Shown here piece by piece: positions 43,214-51,129 of a stretch of 64,000 bases of DNA. Source of the DNA: Sphingomonadales bacterium. Lineage in GTDB: Bacteria; Pseudomonadota; Alphaproteobacteria; Sphingomonadales; Sphingomonadaceae. Positions within the stretch are counted from its first letter, which is position 1; each line of letters starts with the position of its first letter. The stretch spans positions 496,001 through 560,000 of the forward strand of contig JADJAC010000011.1 in the NCBI GenBank assembly GCA_016704425.1, given 5' to 3'. A program made the translations under genes and the position numbers. The notes beneath the pieces are model-generated. The model saw nothing but the letters and a program-made list of their open reading frames with translations, was not told the origin of the DNA and searched no databases.

Positions 43214-43252
43214 ATGTTATAGGATAACATCACAGGCAAGGGCGTCTGTCAA
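43214..43252 (-). promoter_or_regulatory. exbD promoter with overlapping Zur-box-like palindrome
   Basis: On the minus strand: TTGACA (43247-43252), a 17-base spacer, and TGTTAT as -10 (43224-43229). The -10 lies inside the perfect palindrome ATGTTAT-AGG-ATAACAT (43214-43230), which differs from the proteobacterial Zur core ATGTTATA-TATAACAT only at the centre. A repressor bound here would block transcription of exbD. Confidence 0.65.
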
Positions 43253-43311
43253 TATTGATTGCAGCGGCTTCGTGTGCGGCTATGTTCGCATCAAAAATCA
43301 GGGGCATGGGG

Positions 43312-43908
43312 ATGGGTAATAAGGGTTTGGTCGCGCGACTGCTGACGGCTGTCATTGATTACTGGTTCAGCCGTCAAGGCTGGACGGTTGAGGGCCGCGC
43401 GGTTGAGCCTCGCAAGTTCGTCATCATTGCCGCACCCCATACCAGCAACTGGGACTTCGTCTATTTTGTCGGCGCGTCAAAGCGGCTCAATCTCCACTTG
43501 TCGTTCATGGGCAAGAAGTCGCTCTTTCGTTGGCCCTTTGGGAAAATGATGCGCGAAATGGGCGGCATTCCTGTCGATCGCAGCAAGTCGGGAAATTATG
43601 TTGATGCGATGATCGCCGAATTTGCGAAACGATCGGAATTCATGCTCACGATTGCGCCCGAAGGAACCCGCGGCAAGGTTCGCCAGTGGCGGACGGGATT
43701 CTACCACATAGCCGTAGGCGCAGGGGTGCCGCTGGTGTGCGGCCTGATGGACTACAAGCGCAAGGTCGTAGGGCTTGGACCCGCAATCTGGCCAACCGGG
43801 GACTATGCAAAGGACATGGAGCAGGTGACTGCCTATTACAGCCAATGCACCCCGAAGTTTCCGGAGCGCGGCAATCCCGGAGTCATCACGGAGAGCAAGA
43901 ACGCCTAG
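43312..43908 (+). CDS. Lysophospholipid acyltransferase (PlsC-like)
   Basis: A 198-residue acyltransferase with the HX4D catalytic motif (PHTSNWDF, His43/Asp48), SFMGKKSLFRWPFG, GGIPVDRSKS and the phosphate-binding TIAPEGTRGK. It likely transfers an acyl group to a lysophospholipid or another alcohol; being short and without an obvious helix pair, it belongs to the small 'glycerol acyltransferase' branch. ATG 43312 is 8 bases from AGGGG; ATG 43306 is too close. The stop shares CTAG with the convergent SRPBCC gene. The upstream Zur-like site could also affect it. Confidence 0.85.
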   Translation: MGNKGLVARLLTAVIDYWFSRQGWTVEGRAVEPRKFVIIAAPHTSNWDFVYFVGASKRLNLHLSFMGKKSLFRWPFGKMMREMGGIPVDRSKSGNYVDAMIAEFAKRSEFMLTIAPEGTRGKVRQWRTGFYHIAVGAGVPLVCGLMDYKRKVVGLGPAIWPTGDYAKDMEQVTAYYSQCTPKFPERGNPGVITESKNA

Positions 43909-44447
43909 TCAGGTCGCCCGGTTTCCAGGAGTGTCAGCAACCGGCGATGCTGTTCGGCAATGACTGCGTCGACGGCCGGGGCCAATCCGGTCAATGACAT
44001 TCTGGAATAGCCGCCGACCACATATTCGAACGTTACCGTGCTGGAGCCGTCCTTTCCCGGGACGATCTTGATCGTCAGCGTGCCGGACAGCGCTTCGCCC
44101 TGCAACGGGCCCAGAGCGCCTGACAGCCGGAGCAACTTGCCTCGCTGGGCGAATATGATCCGGGCATGTTCTGCGAATCCCCCTGCGGACAGGGCTTCGC
44201 AAAAGCAGCCGCCAGGCTTTGCCGTCATCGAAAAATTCCGGGCGTTTCCGGTCCAGCTATGGGCCTTGTTCCACCACCGCTCAGGATGGATCAGGGCTGC
44301 CCAGATGACTTCGGGGCTGGCACGGACTTCGCGCGCTTCCGCGACGACAAAGCCAGTGCTGTCGGCCTGCACGACCTTGGCAGAGGCGGGCATGACTGCG
44401 CTCGTCATCGCGACGCCAGCCCAAAATCCTTTCATGATGTCCCGCAT
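43905..44447 (-). CDS. Secreted SRPBCC/START-like domain protein
   Basis: A 180-residue protein with a signal peptide (WAGVAMTSAVMPASAKV) and an SRPBCC fold (VAEAREVRASPEVIWAALIHPERWW, then FCEALSAGG and STVTFEYVVGGY). Such folds bind hydrophobic ligands or promote their conversion. GGAGGAAAGG lies before the ATG at 44447. It diverges from a TetR gene, and its own promoter (TTGATT-17-TAAAAG on the minus strand) is covered by the TetR operator, so repression and ligand-induced release are expected. Confidence 0.78.
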   Translation of the reverse strand: MRDIMKGFWAGVAMTSAVMPASAKVVQADSTGFVVAEAREVRASPEVIWAALIHPERWWNKAHSWTGNARNFSMTAKPGGCFCEALSAGGFAEHARIIFAQRGKLLRLSGALGPLQGEALSGTLTIKIVPGKDGSSTVTFEYVVGGYSRMSLTGLAPAVDAVIAEQHRRLLTLLETGRPD

Positions 44448-44487
44448 CCTTTCCTCCCGTTCCCTGTCGCAAAAACCCAATTGTCAC

Positions 44488-44521
44488 TTGACTTTTAGTC
44501 TTGATTGAATGATCAATCAAG
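44488..44521. promoter_or_regulatory. TetR-type operator between divergent genes
   Basis: Perfect 9-base arms CTTGATTGA and TCAATCAAG with an ATGA centre (44500-44521). On the minus strand -35 TTGATT (44515-44520) and -10 TAAAAG (44492-44497) with a 17-base spacer flank it; on the plus strand TTGACT (44488-44493) may be the -35 for the regulator gene. Confidence 0.8.
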
Positions 44522-44539
44522 TCATATGGGAGACAGGCT

Positions 44540-45151
44540 GTGAATTCGGACACACGAACACGCATATTGATGACGGCAATGGAGCTTTTCTGGGAGAAGG
44601 GCTTCGGATCGACATCGATTGCAGACATATTGAGCCGAAGCCAGGTGCACAGCGGCAGCCTTTATCACTTCTTTCCCGGCAAGCAGGATGTGCTGGTTGG
44701 GGTGCTTGAACTTTATCGGGATGGGATTGAGGAATGGTTGCTGAAGCCCAACTGGGATGGGGTGGATGATCCGATCGAGCGGATCTTTGCGCTGCTCAAC
44801 GGCTACCGGATTCAATTGATTACGACGGACTGCACTTATGGCTGTCCGATCGGGAACATCGCACTAGAGATTCACGAGCCCGATCCACAGGTCCGCGAAT
44901 TGCTGGCGGCCAATTTCACGAACTGGTCGCGCGCAGTCGAGCGTTGTCTCGATGCCGCCGAAGATCGCCTGCCGCGCGATACGGACCGTGCCGCCCTGGC
45001 CGAATATATTCTGACCGTCATGGAAGGTGCCGTCATGCAGGCGCGCACATATCGCGAGCTGGGCTATTTTGACCGCAACATCGCCATGCTGCGCGAACAT
45101 CTCGGCTTGCTGGAATCAAAGGCGCGCGCGGAGCCCGTCGCGGCAGTTTAA
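44540..45151 (+). CDS. TetR/AcrR family transcriptional regulator
   Basis: A 203-residue repressor with GTG start and a GGGAGA RBS. The N-terminal helix-turn-helix spans about 10-55 (TRILMTAMELFWEKGFGSTSIADIL...SGSLYHFFPGKQDV). The ligand domain has two cysteines in TDCTYGCPIGN, as in the YcdC/LmrA-like branch. It surely binds the palindrome just upstream, controlling itself, the divergent SRPBCC gene and the DUF1761 gene 17 bases downstream. Inducer unknown. Confidence 0.92.
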   Translation: MNSDTRTRILMTAMELFWEKGFGSTSIADILSRSQVHSGSLYHFFPGKQDVLVGVLELYRDGIEEWLLKPNWDGVDDPIERIFALLNGYRIQLITTDCTYGCPIGNIALEIHEPDPQVRELLAANFTNWSRAVERCLDAAEDRLPRDTDRAALAEYILTVMEGAVMQARTYRELGYFDRNIAMLREHLGLLESKARAEPVAAV

Positions 45152-45168
45152 CAGGAGAGGAACTGGAC

Positions 45169-45564
45169 ATGGAAATCAGTTGGTTGGCCGTTGTTGCGGC
45201 GGGTGTATCTTCACTTGTGCTTGGTGGCGTTTGGTATTCGCCGATGCTGTTTGCGAACCAGTGGATGAAACAGGCAGGATTAAGTGAGGACCAGCTCAAA
45301 TCGGGGTCGATGCCACTTATATTTGGCGGTGCATTACTGCTGTCGCTTATTGCAGCTTTCGTGTTTTCGATGTTTCTTGGTCCGAAACCCGAACTGATGT
45401 TTGCACTCGGCGCGGGGTTTTCGGCTGGCCTTTGCTGGGTCGCGGCCGGGCTTGGCATAAACTATCTGTTCGAAAGACGACCTCTTGGCCTCTTTCTCAT
45501 CAACGGGGGGTATTTCACCCTTCAGTTCACGCTGATCGGCGCAATCCTGAGCCTGCTCGGATAG
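45169..45564 (+). CDS. DUF1761 membrane protein
   Basis: A 131-residue protein with four transmembrane helices (about 5-22, 48-70, 75-96, 107-130). The family mark is GGVWYSPMLFANQWMKQAG after helix 1. DUF1761 proteins have no known function but often sit beside TetR regulators. AGGAGAGGA provides a strong RBS, and the gene follows the TetR gene by 17 bases, so it belongs to its regulon. Convergent with the class II aldolase gene. Confidence 0.85.
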   Translation: MEISWLAVVAAGVSSLVLGGVWYSPMLFANQWMKQAGLSEDQLKSGSMPLIFGGALLLSLIAAFVFSMFLGPKPELMFALGAGFSAGLCWVAAGLGINYLFERRPLGLFLINGGYFTLQFTLIGAILSLLG

Positions 45565-45573
45565 GCGGACGGA

Positions 45574-46359
45574 TCAGTTTCGGAAAGAGGTATCGATCCT
45601 GTCGAGCTTCCTCAGCAATGCAGGCCAGGCGAGCCTCTGCGCGAGCATTGCCATGCCTTGTCCGCTCGATTGGGTCTCGACCTTTTCCGGCGTTCCCTGC
45701 GGCGGGTTGTAGAGATTTTCGCGGCCCGCCGAAAGCATCTTCACCTGCGCGTCACACGCGCGTTCGAGGAAATAGAGCCGCAGGAAACAATCGCCGACGG
45801 TTTGACCCACTGCCAATGTGCCATGGTTTCTAAGGATCATGGCTGTCTTGTCGCCCAGATCCTCGACGAGCCGTTCGCGCTCTTCAAGGTCGGTCGCGAT
45901 GCCTTCATACTCATGATAGGCGACATTGTGGCGCGCGATCATGGCCGTCTGCGTATGTGGCAGCAGCCCTTCGGCCATCGCGCTCACCGCCTGTCCTGCA
46001 GGCGTGTGGAGATGCATCACGGCATGGGCGTCTTCGCGGGCCATGTGGATCGCGGAATGAATGGTGAAGCCCGCTGGATTGACCGGGTGCGCAGAGGGCA
46101 CCACCGGATTCCCTTCGACATCGATCTTGACCAGTGATGACGCAGTGATCTCTTCGAACATCATGTCATAGGGATTGATCAGGAAATGATGTTCCGGGCC
46201 CGGAACACGCGCGGACAGGTGCGTGAAGATGAGATCATCCCAGCCGTAAAGTGCAACCAGACGGTAAGCCGCTGCCAGATCGACGCGAATGGCCCATTCC
46301 TCTTCGCTGACGGCGCCTCTGATATGATCGTCATTTGCGGGCATTGCTGCTGTGGCCAT
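45574..46359 (-). CDS. Class II aldolase/adducin family protein
   Basis: A 261-residue zinc enzyme of the FucA/AraD/adducin fold. THLSARVPGPEHHFLIN (substrate loop), VMHLHTPAGQAVSAM (two zinc His) and ILRNHGTLAVGQTV (third His) are in place. Members cleave or epimerise phosphorylated sugars or act on aromatic and other hydroxy compounds; this long adducin-like branch has no settled activity. AGGAGA lies 8 bases before the ATG. It is near a regulated Rieske/FAD pair and may share the pathway. Confidence 0.85.
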   Translation of the reverse strand: MATAAMPANDDHIRGAVSEEEWAIRVDLAAAYRLVALYGWDDLIFTHLSARVPGPEHHFLINPYDMMFEEITASSLVKIDVEGNPVVPSAHPVNPAGFTIHSAIHMAREDAHAVMHLHTPAGQAVSAMAEGLLPHTQTAMIARHNVAYHEYEGIATDLEERERLVEDLGDKTAMILRNHGTLAVGQTVGDCFLRLYFLERACDAQVKMLSAGRENLYNPPQGTPEKVETQSSGQGMAMLAQRLAWPALLRKLDRIDTSFRN

Positions 46360-46411
46360 GGCGGACTCTCCTCTTGCTTTGGCGGATTCGTATCACAAGT
46401 TTCCGTGAACG

Positions 46412-47011
46412 TCAGCCCAGCAATGCATCAAGCCAGCGCTCCGCCAGAAGGGCAGCTTCTGCGGGCGTGAATGGCGCGGACCCAAGGCTCAGTTCGAGCC
46501 AAAGTCCGTCGATCAGGGCGGTCAAGGCGACAGCGGTCAGGCGATGATCCCGTGCTTTCGAATCGACTGCGGCAATCAGAGTCTCAAGCCCTTCGCGATA
46601 GTCGCGGTAGATTTCGGCATGGACGGCAGCGATGGCCGCGTCTGTCTTGGTGAGGCTCCAGAATGCAAGCCATGTCGCGAGCAGGTCGGGACTCGCGATC
46701 GGCGGCCGAAAGCTCGCAGTCAGATAGGCCAGAAGCCGGGTACGCGGCGTCTGGTCCGCCTGGGCTACCGCCGCATCGAGAGCAGCGGCAACCTGCGCAC
46801 CGGTCCAGCGATAGGTTTCGCAGATCAGGGCATCGATGCCGCTGAAATAGTGACGGAGAAGGCCCGGGGACACTCCGGCTTCGGTGCAGATCGTGCGAAC
46901 GGAAGTGCCGCTCGGACCCAAATTGGCAAGGCAGCGCGCGCATGCCTCAATGAGGCTCTGGCGGCGCGCATCAGGTTCGGCGCGGATAAAGGATTGCCTC
47001 GGGCTCGTCAT
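46412..47011 (-). CDS. TetR-family regulator, BetI-like
   Basis: A 199-residue repressor. The helix-turn-helix is RRQSLIEACARCLANLGPSG...EAGVSPGLLRHYF, with the LLRHYF ending typical of BetI-like members, and the ligand domain has FRPPIASPDLLATWLAFWSL and ALTALIDGLWLELSLG. BetI-like C-terminal domains often respond to quaternary amines such as choline, but that is not shown here. The frame reads far upstream; ATG 47011 is directly next to the palindromic operator shared with the divergent Rieske gene. Confidence 0.88.
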   Translation of the reverse strand: MTSPRQSFIRAEPDARRQSLIEACARCLANLGPSGTSVRTICTEAGVSPGLLRHYFSGIDALICETYRWTGAQVAAALDAAVAQADQTPRTRLLAYLTASFRPPIASPDLLATWLAFWSLTKTDAAIAAVHAEIYRDYREGLETLIAAVDSKARDHRLTAVALTALIDGLWLELSLGSAPFTPAEAALLAERWLDALLG

Positions 47012-47012
47012 A

Positions 47013-47034
47013 TTGTTATACGAACGTATAGCAA
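47013..47034. promoter_or_regulatory. Palindromic operator between BetI-like regulator and Rieske oxygenase
   Basis: TTGTTATACG-AA-CGTATAGCAA, ten-base arms with one mismatch. It occupies almost the whole 33-base gap between the two divergent start codons, so a bound regulator would block both promoters. Confidence 0.75.
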
Positions 47035-47044
47035 GGGATCGCGC

Positions 47045-48211
47045 ATGGCAACCAGAATTGAATCGACCGTAACCAGTATCGACTCGCTCGAGGGGATGAG
47101 CTTGCCCGGCTGGGTCTATCATGATCCTGACTTCTTCAAGGCCGAAATGGCTGCGGTCATTCGCCCGAGCTGGCAGGTCGTCTGTCATGTGAACGACATA
47201 GCTCAGGCAGGTGATTGGCACGTGCTCGATTACCTCGGTGAAAGCATCATCGTCATCCGCGGCGACGACCTCAAGGTTCGCGCCTTTTTCAATGTCTGCC
47301 GCCATCGCGCATCGCGTGTTGTCGATGGCTCCAGCGGTTGCGCCAAAAAGCTGGTCTGCCCCTATCATGGCTGGGCCTATGAAAAGGACGGACGACTGAC
47401 GGGTGTTCCGGGCAAAGGCGACTATCCCAGGCTGGAGATGGGGACGCTTGGTCTCAAGCCGGTTGAACTCGAAATCTGGCAGGGTTTCGCCTTTGTCCGG
47501 CTGGAAGGGGGAGGGCCAAGCGTTGCGCAGATGATGGCGCCCTATGAAGCGATGGTTGCCCCATATCGCTTTGAAGAGATGGAGGCACTTGGCCGGGTGA
47601 CGTTGCGTCCGCGCGCGGTCAACTGGAAAAATGTCGCCGACAATTATTCGGACGGGCTTCATATTCCCATCGCCCACCCGGGCCTGACCCGCTTATTCGG
47701 TCGTGGTTACGGGATAGAGGCAAACGAGCATGTCGACCGGATGTGGGGCGATCTTGTGGAGAGGCCGTCGGCCAATGTTTCCGAGCGCGCCTATCAGAAA
47801 TTCCTGCCGCCCGTTCCGCACTTGCCAGAGAATCGCCAGCGGCATTGGCTCTATTTCAAGCTCTGGCCCAATGTTGCGTTCGACATCTACCCGGATCAGG
47901 TCGATTTCATGCAATTCCTGCCTGTTTCACCGACGGAAACGCTGATCCGCGAGATCAGCTATGTCCTGCCGGATGACAGGCGCGAGATGAAGGCGGCGCG
48001 CTATCTCAACTGGCGGATCAATCGTCAGGTCAATGCAGAGGATACCGCCCTTATCGCGCGGGTACAGGCCGGGATGGAGAGCAGCAGCTATTCCCCGGGT
48101 CCGCTCGGCGAAAGCGAAGTGTGCTTGCGCAGCTTTGCCCGCAAGCTGCGTCGGCTCTTGCCCGAGGCGCGACATGAGACAAAGCCAGCAGGCTATGGGA
48201 GCGCCCGATGA
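47045..48211 (+). CDS. Rieske non-haem iron oxygenase, large subunit
   Basis: A 388-residue ring-hydroxylating-type oxygenase. Rieske cluster ligands Cys85, His87 (CRHRAS) and Cys105, His108 (CPYHGW); mononuclear iron site in DNYSDGLHIPIAHPG (Asp203, His206, His211). It inserts oxygen into an aromatic ring, an N-methyl group or a quaternary amine; this branch, with a linked FAD enzyme, resembles N-demethylating and carnitine/betaine oxygenases as much as aromatic ones. No ferredoxin or reductase gene is adjacent. The stop overlaps the FAD oxidoreductase start by 4 bases. Confidence 0.92.
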   Translation: MATRIESTVTSIDSLEGMSLPGWVYHDPDFFKAEMAAVIRPSWQVVCHVNDIAQAGDWHVLDYLGESIIVIRGDDLKVRAFFNVCRHRASRVVDGSSGCAKKLVCPYHGWAYEKDGRLTGVPGKGDYPRLEMGTLGLKPVELEIWQGFAFVRLEGGGPSVAQMMAPYEAMVAPYRFEEMEALGRVTLRPRAVNWKNVADNYSDGLHIPIAHPGLTRLFGRGYGIEANEHVDRMWGDLVERPSANVSERAYQKFLPPVPHLPENRQRHWLYFKLWPNVAFDIYPDQVDFMQFLPVSPTETLIREISYVLPDDRREMKAARYLNWRINRQVNAEDTALIARVQAGMESSSYSPGPLGESEVCLRSFARKLRRLLPEARHETKPAGYGSAR

Positions 48212-49818
48212 CCTATGATGTCGTGATCATCGGGGCCGGCCACAATGGTCTGGTCTGCGCTTTCTATCTTGCACGGGCCGGGTTGAAGGTCCGCATCGTC
48301 GAGCGCCGCGATACGGTGGGCGGTGCGGCCGTGACCGAGGAATTTCATCCCGGATTCCGCAATTCGGTGGCAAGTTACACAGTGAGCCTGCTCCAGCCCA
48401 AAGTCATCGCAGACATGAAGCTGGCCGATCATGGCTATCGGGTGATCGAACGGCCGATCTCCAACTTTCTTCCGCAGGAAGACGGAGGGTATCTGAAGCT
48501 TGGCGGCGGTCTTGAACGGACGCAGGCAGAGTTCCGCAAGTTTTCGGAGCATGATGCCAAGGTCCTGCCGGACTATTATGAATCCCTGGAATCCGTGGCG
48601 GATGTCCTGCGTGACCTTGCGATGAAATCGCCGCCCAATCTTGGCGACGGGATCAAGACACTGATCGATGGCGCGCTGCAGGGCAGGGCGCTTGCCAAAC
48701 TGTCGCTCAGCAAGCAGCGCGACGTGCTGGACCTGTTCACCAAGAGCGCCCGGACGCTGCTGGATGGCTGGTTCGAAAGCGAGGCGGTCAAGGCCGCTTT
48801 CGGGTTCGATGCGGTCGTCGGCAACTATGCCTCTCCCGATACGCCGGGCAGCGCTTATGTCCTGCTGCATCACGTCTTTGGTGAAGTGAATGGGAAGAAG
48901 GGCGCCTGGGGCCATGCCATCGGTGGCATGGGCGCCATCACGCAGGCGATGGCCAAGGTCTGTCAGGCTGCTGGCGTCGAGATCAGCCTTGAAGCGCCGG
49001 TTTCGCGTGTCTTGGTCGATGGCGGCAAGGTGGCCGGGGTCCGTCTCGAAAGCGGAGAGGAAATTCCGGCCTCTCGGGTCATCTCCAACATCGGGCCAAA
49101 GCTTCTCTATGAGCGCATGTTTGCCGATGGCGATCTGACCGACGAATTCAAGCGGCGGATCCGTGGATTCAAGGTCGGCTCAGGCACATTCCGCATGAAT
49201 GTCGCGCTCAGCGAACTGCCGCGTTTCACCTGCCTTCCGGAGCCGGGCGAGCATCTGCAATCCGGCATCATCCTCGCACCGACGCTCGACTATATGGACC
49301 GGGCCTTTGCCGATGCGAAGGTGCAGGGCTGGTCCCGCCAGCCAATTGTCGAGATGCTCATCCCGTCCATTATCGATGACAGTCTCGCGCCCCCGGGACA
49401 GCATGTAGCGAGCCTGTTCTGCCAGCAGTTCGCGCCTGTCCTGCCTGACGGGCGGGACTGGGATGCCGAGGAGGATGCTGCGGCAGACACGATCATCGAT
49501 ACGGTCGAACACTATGCCCCCGGCTTCCGCAAGTCGATCCTCGGGACGATGAAGCTTTCGCCCAAGGGGCTTGAACGCAAGTTCGGACTGGCGGGCGGAG
49601 ATATCATGCACGGCGCCATGTCCCTCGACCAACTTTGGTCGGCACGCCCGGTGCTTGGTCACGGTGCCTATCGCGGGCCGTTCAAGGGGCTTTACATGTG
49701 CGGGGCAGGGTCACATCCCGGCGGAGGAGTGACCGGTGCGCCGGGCCACAATTGCGCTCAGGAAGTGCTGGCGGACAGATCGTTTGCCGGCAGGCTGCTC
49801 CGGCGGGCCCACCAGTAA
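48208..49818 (+). CDS. Phytoene-desaturase-like FAD oxidoreductase (PYROXD2-type)
   Basis: A 536-residue flavoprotein. The N-terminal dinucleotide-binding motif (VVIIGAGHNGLVCAFYLARAG) is followed by RRDTVGGAAVTEEFHPGF, and the C-terminal FAD block (GLYMCGAGSHPGGGVTGAPGHN) is that of carotenoid desaturase/isomerase-like and PYROXD2 proteins. It probably oxidises or isomerises the product or substrate of the Rieske enzyme, to which it is translationally coupled (ATGA overlap). No carotenoid genes are nearby. Its 3' end overlaps the convergent permease gene by 61 bases. Confidence 0.88.
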   Translation: MTYDVVIIGAGHNGLVCAFYLARAGLKVRIVERRDTVGGAAVTEEFHPGFRNSVASYTVSLLQPKVIADMKLADHGYRVIERPISNFLPQEDGGYLKLGGGLERTQAEFRKFSEHDAKVLPDYYESLESVADVLRDLAMKSPPNLGDGIKTLIDGALQGRALAKLSLSKQRDVLDLFTKSARTLLDGWFESEAVKAAFGFDAVVGNYASPDTPGSAYVLLHHVFGEVNGKKGAWGHAIGGMGAITQAMAKVCQAAGVEISLEAPVSRVLVDGGKVAGVRLESGEEIPASRVISNIGPKLLYERMFADGDLTDEFKRRIRGFKVGSGTFRMNVALSELPRFTCLPEPGEHLQSGIILAPTLDYMDRAFADAKVQGWSRQPIVEMLIPSIIDDSLAPPGQHVASLFCQQFAPVLPDGRDWDAEEDAAADTIIDTVEHYAPGFRKSILGTMKLSPKGLERKFGLAGGDIMHGAMSLDQLWSARPVLGHGAYRGPFKGLYMCGAGSHPGGGVTGAPGHNCAQEVLADRSFAGRLLRRAHQ

Positions 49819-51086
49819 AGGGGCAGCCCGGAGACCATCAGCAAGACGCTGAGCCCGCTCGCAACTGGCCCGGCTCCCCACAGGCTCCATACCCCGAAGG
49901 CTAGGCCCAGCAGCGCAAACGGCATTGCAATCCCCCGCTTGAGCGCGACCGCGGCGCAGGCGAGGTAAAGCCACAGGGTCACCGAGGTCGTCAACAGCGC
50001 CATGAAGGTAAAAAGGCCACCCATTGAGTGGCTGCTGTTGGCAAAAATCAGCAGGCTGCCCAGCACAGTCGCAGTAAGGAGACCATTGACCGGCACGCCA
50101 TTGGCCCGCGTCTTGCCAAACCAGGCCGGCATCATCCGTCGCTTCGCCATCTCAAGCGGAACCTCGCCCTGCACGAGAGTCCAGCCGTTGACCGCCCCGA
50201 TCGCACTGATGGCTGCAAACAGCGCAACAAGCGAAGCGGGGCCGGGCGACCAGAAGGTTGCTACGAACAGTTCGAATGGCGCGTTGGATGCCGCGACCTT
50301 GTCGGAAGGCAGCATCAACGTGATCCCGGAACAGACGATCAGGTAAATGATCCCCGACAGCAGAGCGCCGTAAAAGGTTGCGCGTGGCACGTTGCGTTGG
50401 GGGTCGCGGATCTTGTGCGACGCGGCACAGGCGGCTTCGAAGCCCACCATGGCCCAAAGAGTAACCGCAGCCGCCGCGTTGACCGAAGGCAGCGACAAGC
50501 CCTCAGTCGGGTAGGGCGCCAACACGCCCGTGCCGTGCTGCGAAAGGATCAGACCGATCAGGATCGCAACGACAACCAGAGGTGTGAGCTTCAGGATTGT
50601 CGTCACCACCTGGAATGACCCTGCGGAGCGCACACCGAGCAGATTCACGCCCGTCATCAACCAGATGACAGCAAGCGCCGCCAGCGAAGGATGCGCGCCC
50701 AGCAATGGCCAGAAACTCGCCATGTAGGAAACCGCGCCGACTGCAATGGTGACACAGCCAGTCCAGACCGAAACCCAGAAGCTGAAGCCGATCAGGAATC
50801 CCGCCAAGGGCCCGAAGCTGTGTTCCACGAGTTCGGCCGGTCCGATTGCGCGATCATGACTGGCATTGAGTTTTGCCAGCACATGGGCAAGACACAATGC
50901 ACCCGCAATCGTCACCACCCACCCGGCAATTGCATTCCAGCCAAAGGGCGCGAGCCCTTGTGGCAGCAGGAACACGCCCGAGCCGATCATATTGCCCATC
51001 ACCAGCGCAACAGACATCCAAAGGCCAAGCTTGCCGGATGCCTTGCTGGCCTGATCGCTGGGGTCTGTCATCGGTTCGGCCATCAT
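49758..51086 (-). CDS. APC-superfamily amino acid permease
   Basis: A 442-residue, 12-helix inner membrane transporter of the amino acid/polyamine/organocation family. The start region has the signature VALVMGNMIGSGVFLLPQGL (helix 1 unwound segment), and helix 6 has LWAMVGFEAACAASHKIRDPQRNVPRA. It resembles the AdiC/PotE antiporter group. ATG 51086 follows AGGGGG by 11 bases; the frame's first ATG contains the RBS itself. Being next to the Rieske/FAD pair suggests an amine or amino-acid-like substrate. Confidence 0.9.
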   Translation of the reverse strand: MMAEPMTDPSDQASKASGKLGLWMSVALVMGNMIGSGVFLLPQGLAPFGWNAIAGWVVTIAGALCLAHVLAKLNASHDRAIGPAELVEHSFGPLAGFLIGFSFWVSVWTGCVTIAVGAVSYMASFWPLLGAHPSLAALAVIWLMTGVNLLGVRSAGSFQVVTTILKLTPLVVVAILIGLILSQHGTGVLAPYPTEGLSLPSVNAAAAVTLWAMVGFEAACAASHKIRDPQRNVPRATFYGALLSGIIYLIVCSGITLMLPSDKVAASNAPFELFVATFWSPGPASLVALFAAISAIGAVNGWTLVQGEVPLEMAKRRMMPAWFGKTRANGVPVNGLLTATVLGSLLIFANSSHSMGGLFTFMALLTTSVTLWLYLACAAVALKRGIAMPFALLGLAFGVWSLWGAGPVASGLSVLLMVSGLPLYWWARRSSLPANDLSASTS

Positions 51087-51129
51087 GACGGCCAATGCCC
51101 CCTCCCGCAAGCAGGAGGGGGAAGTTTCA

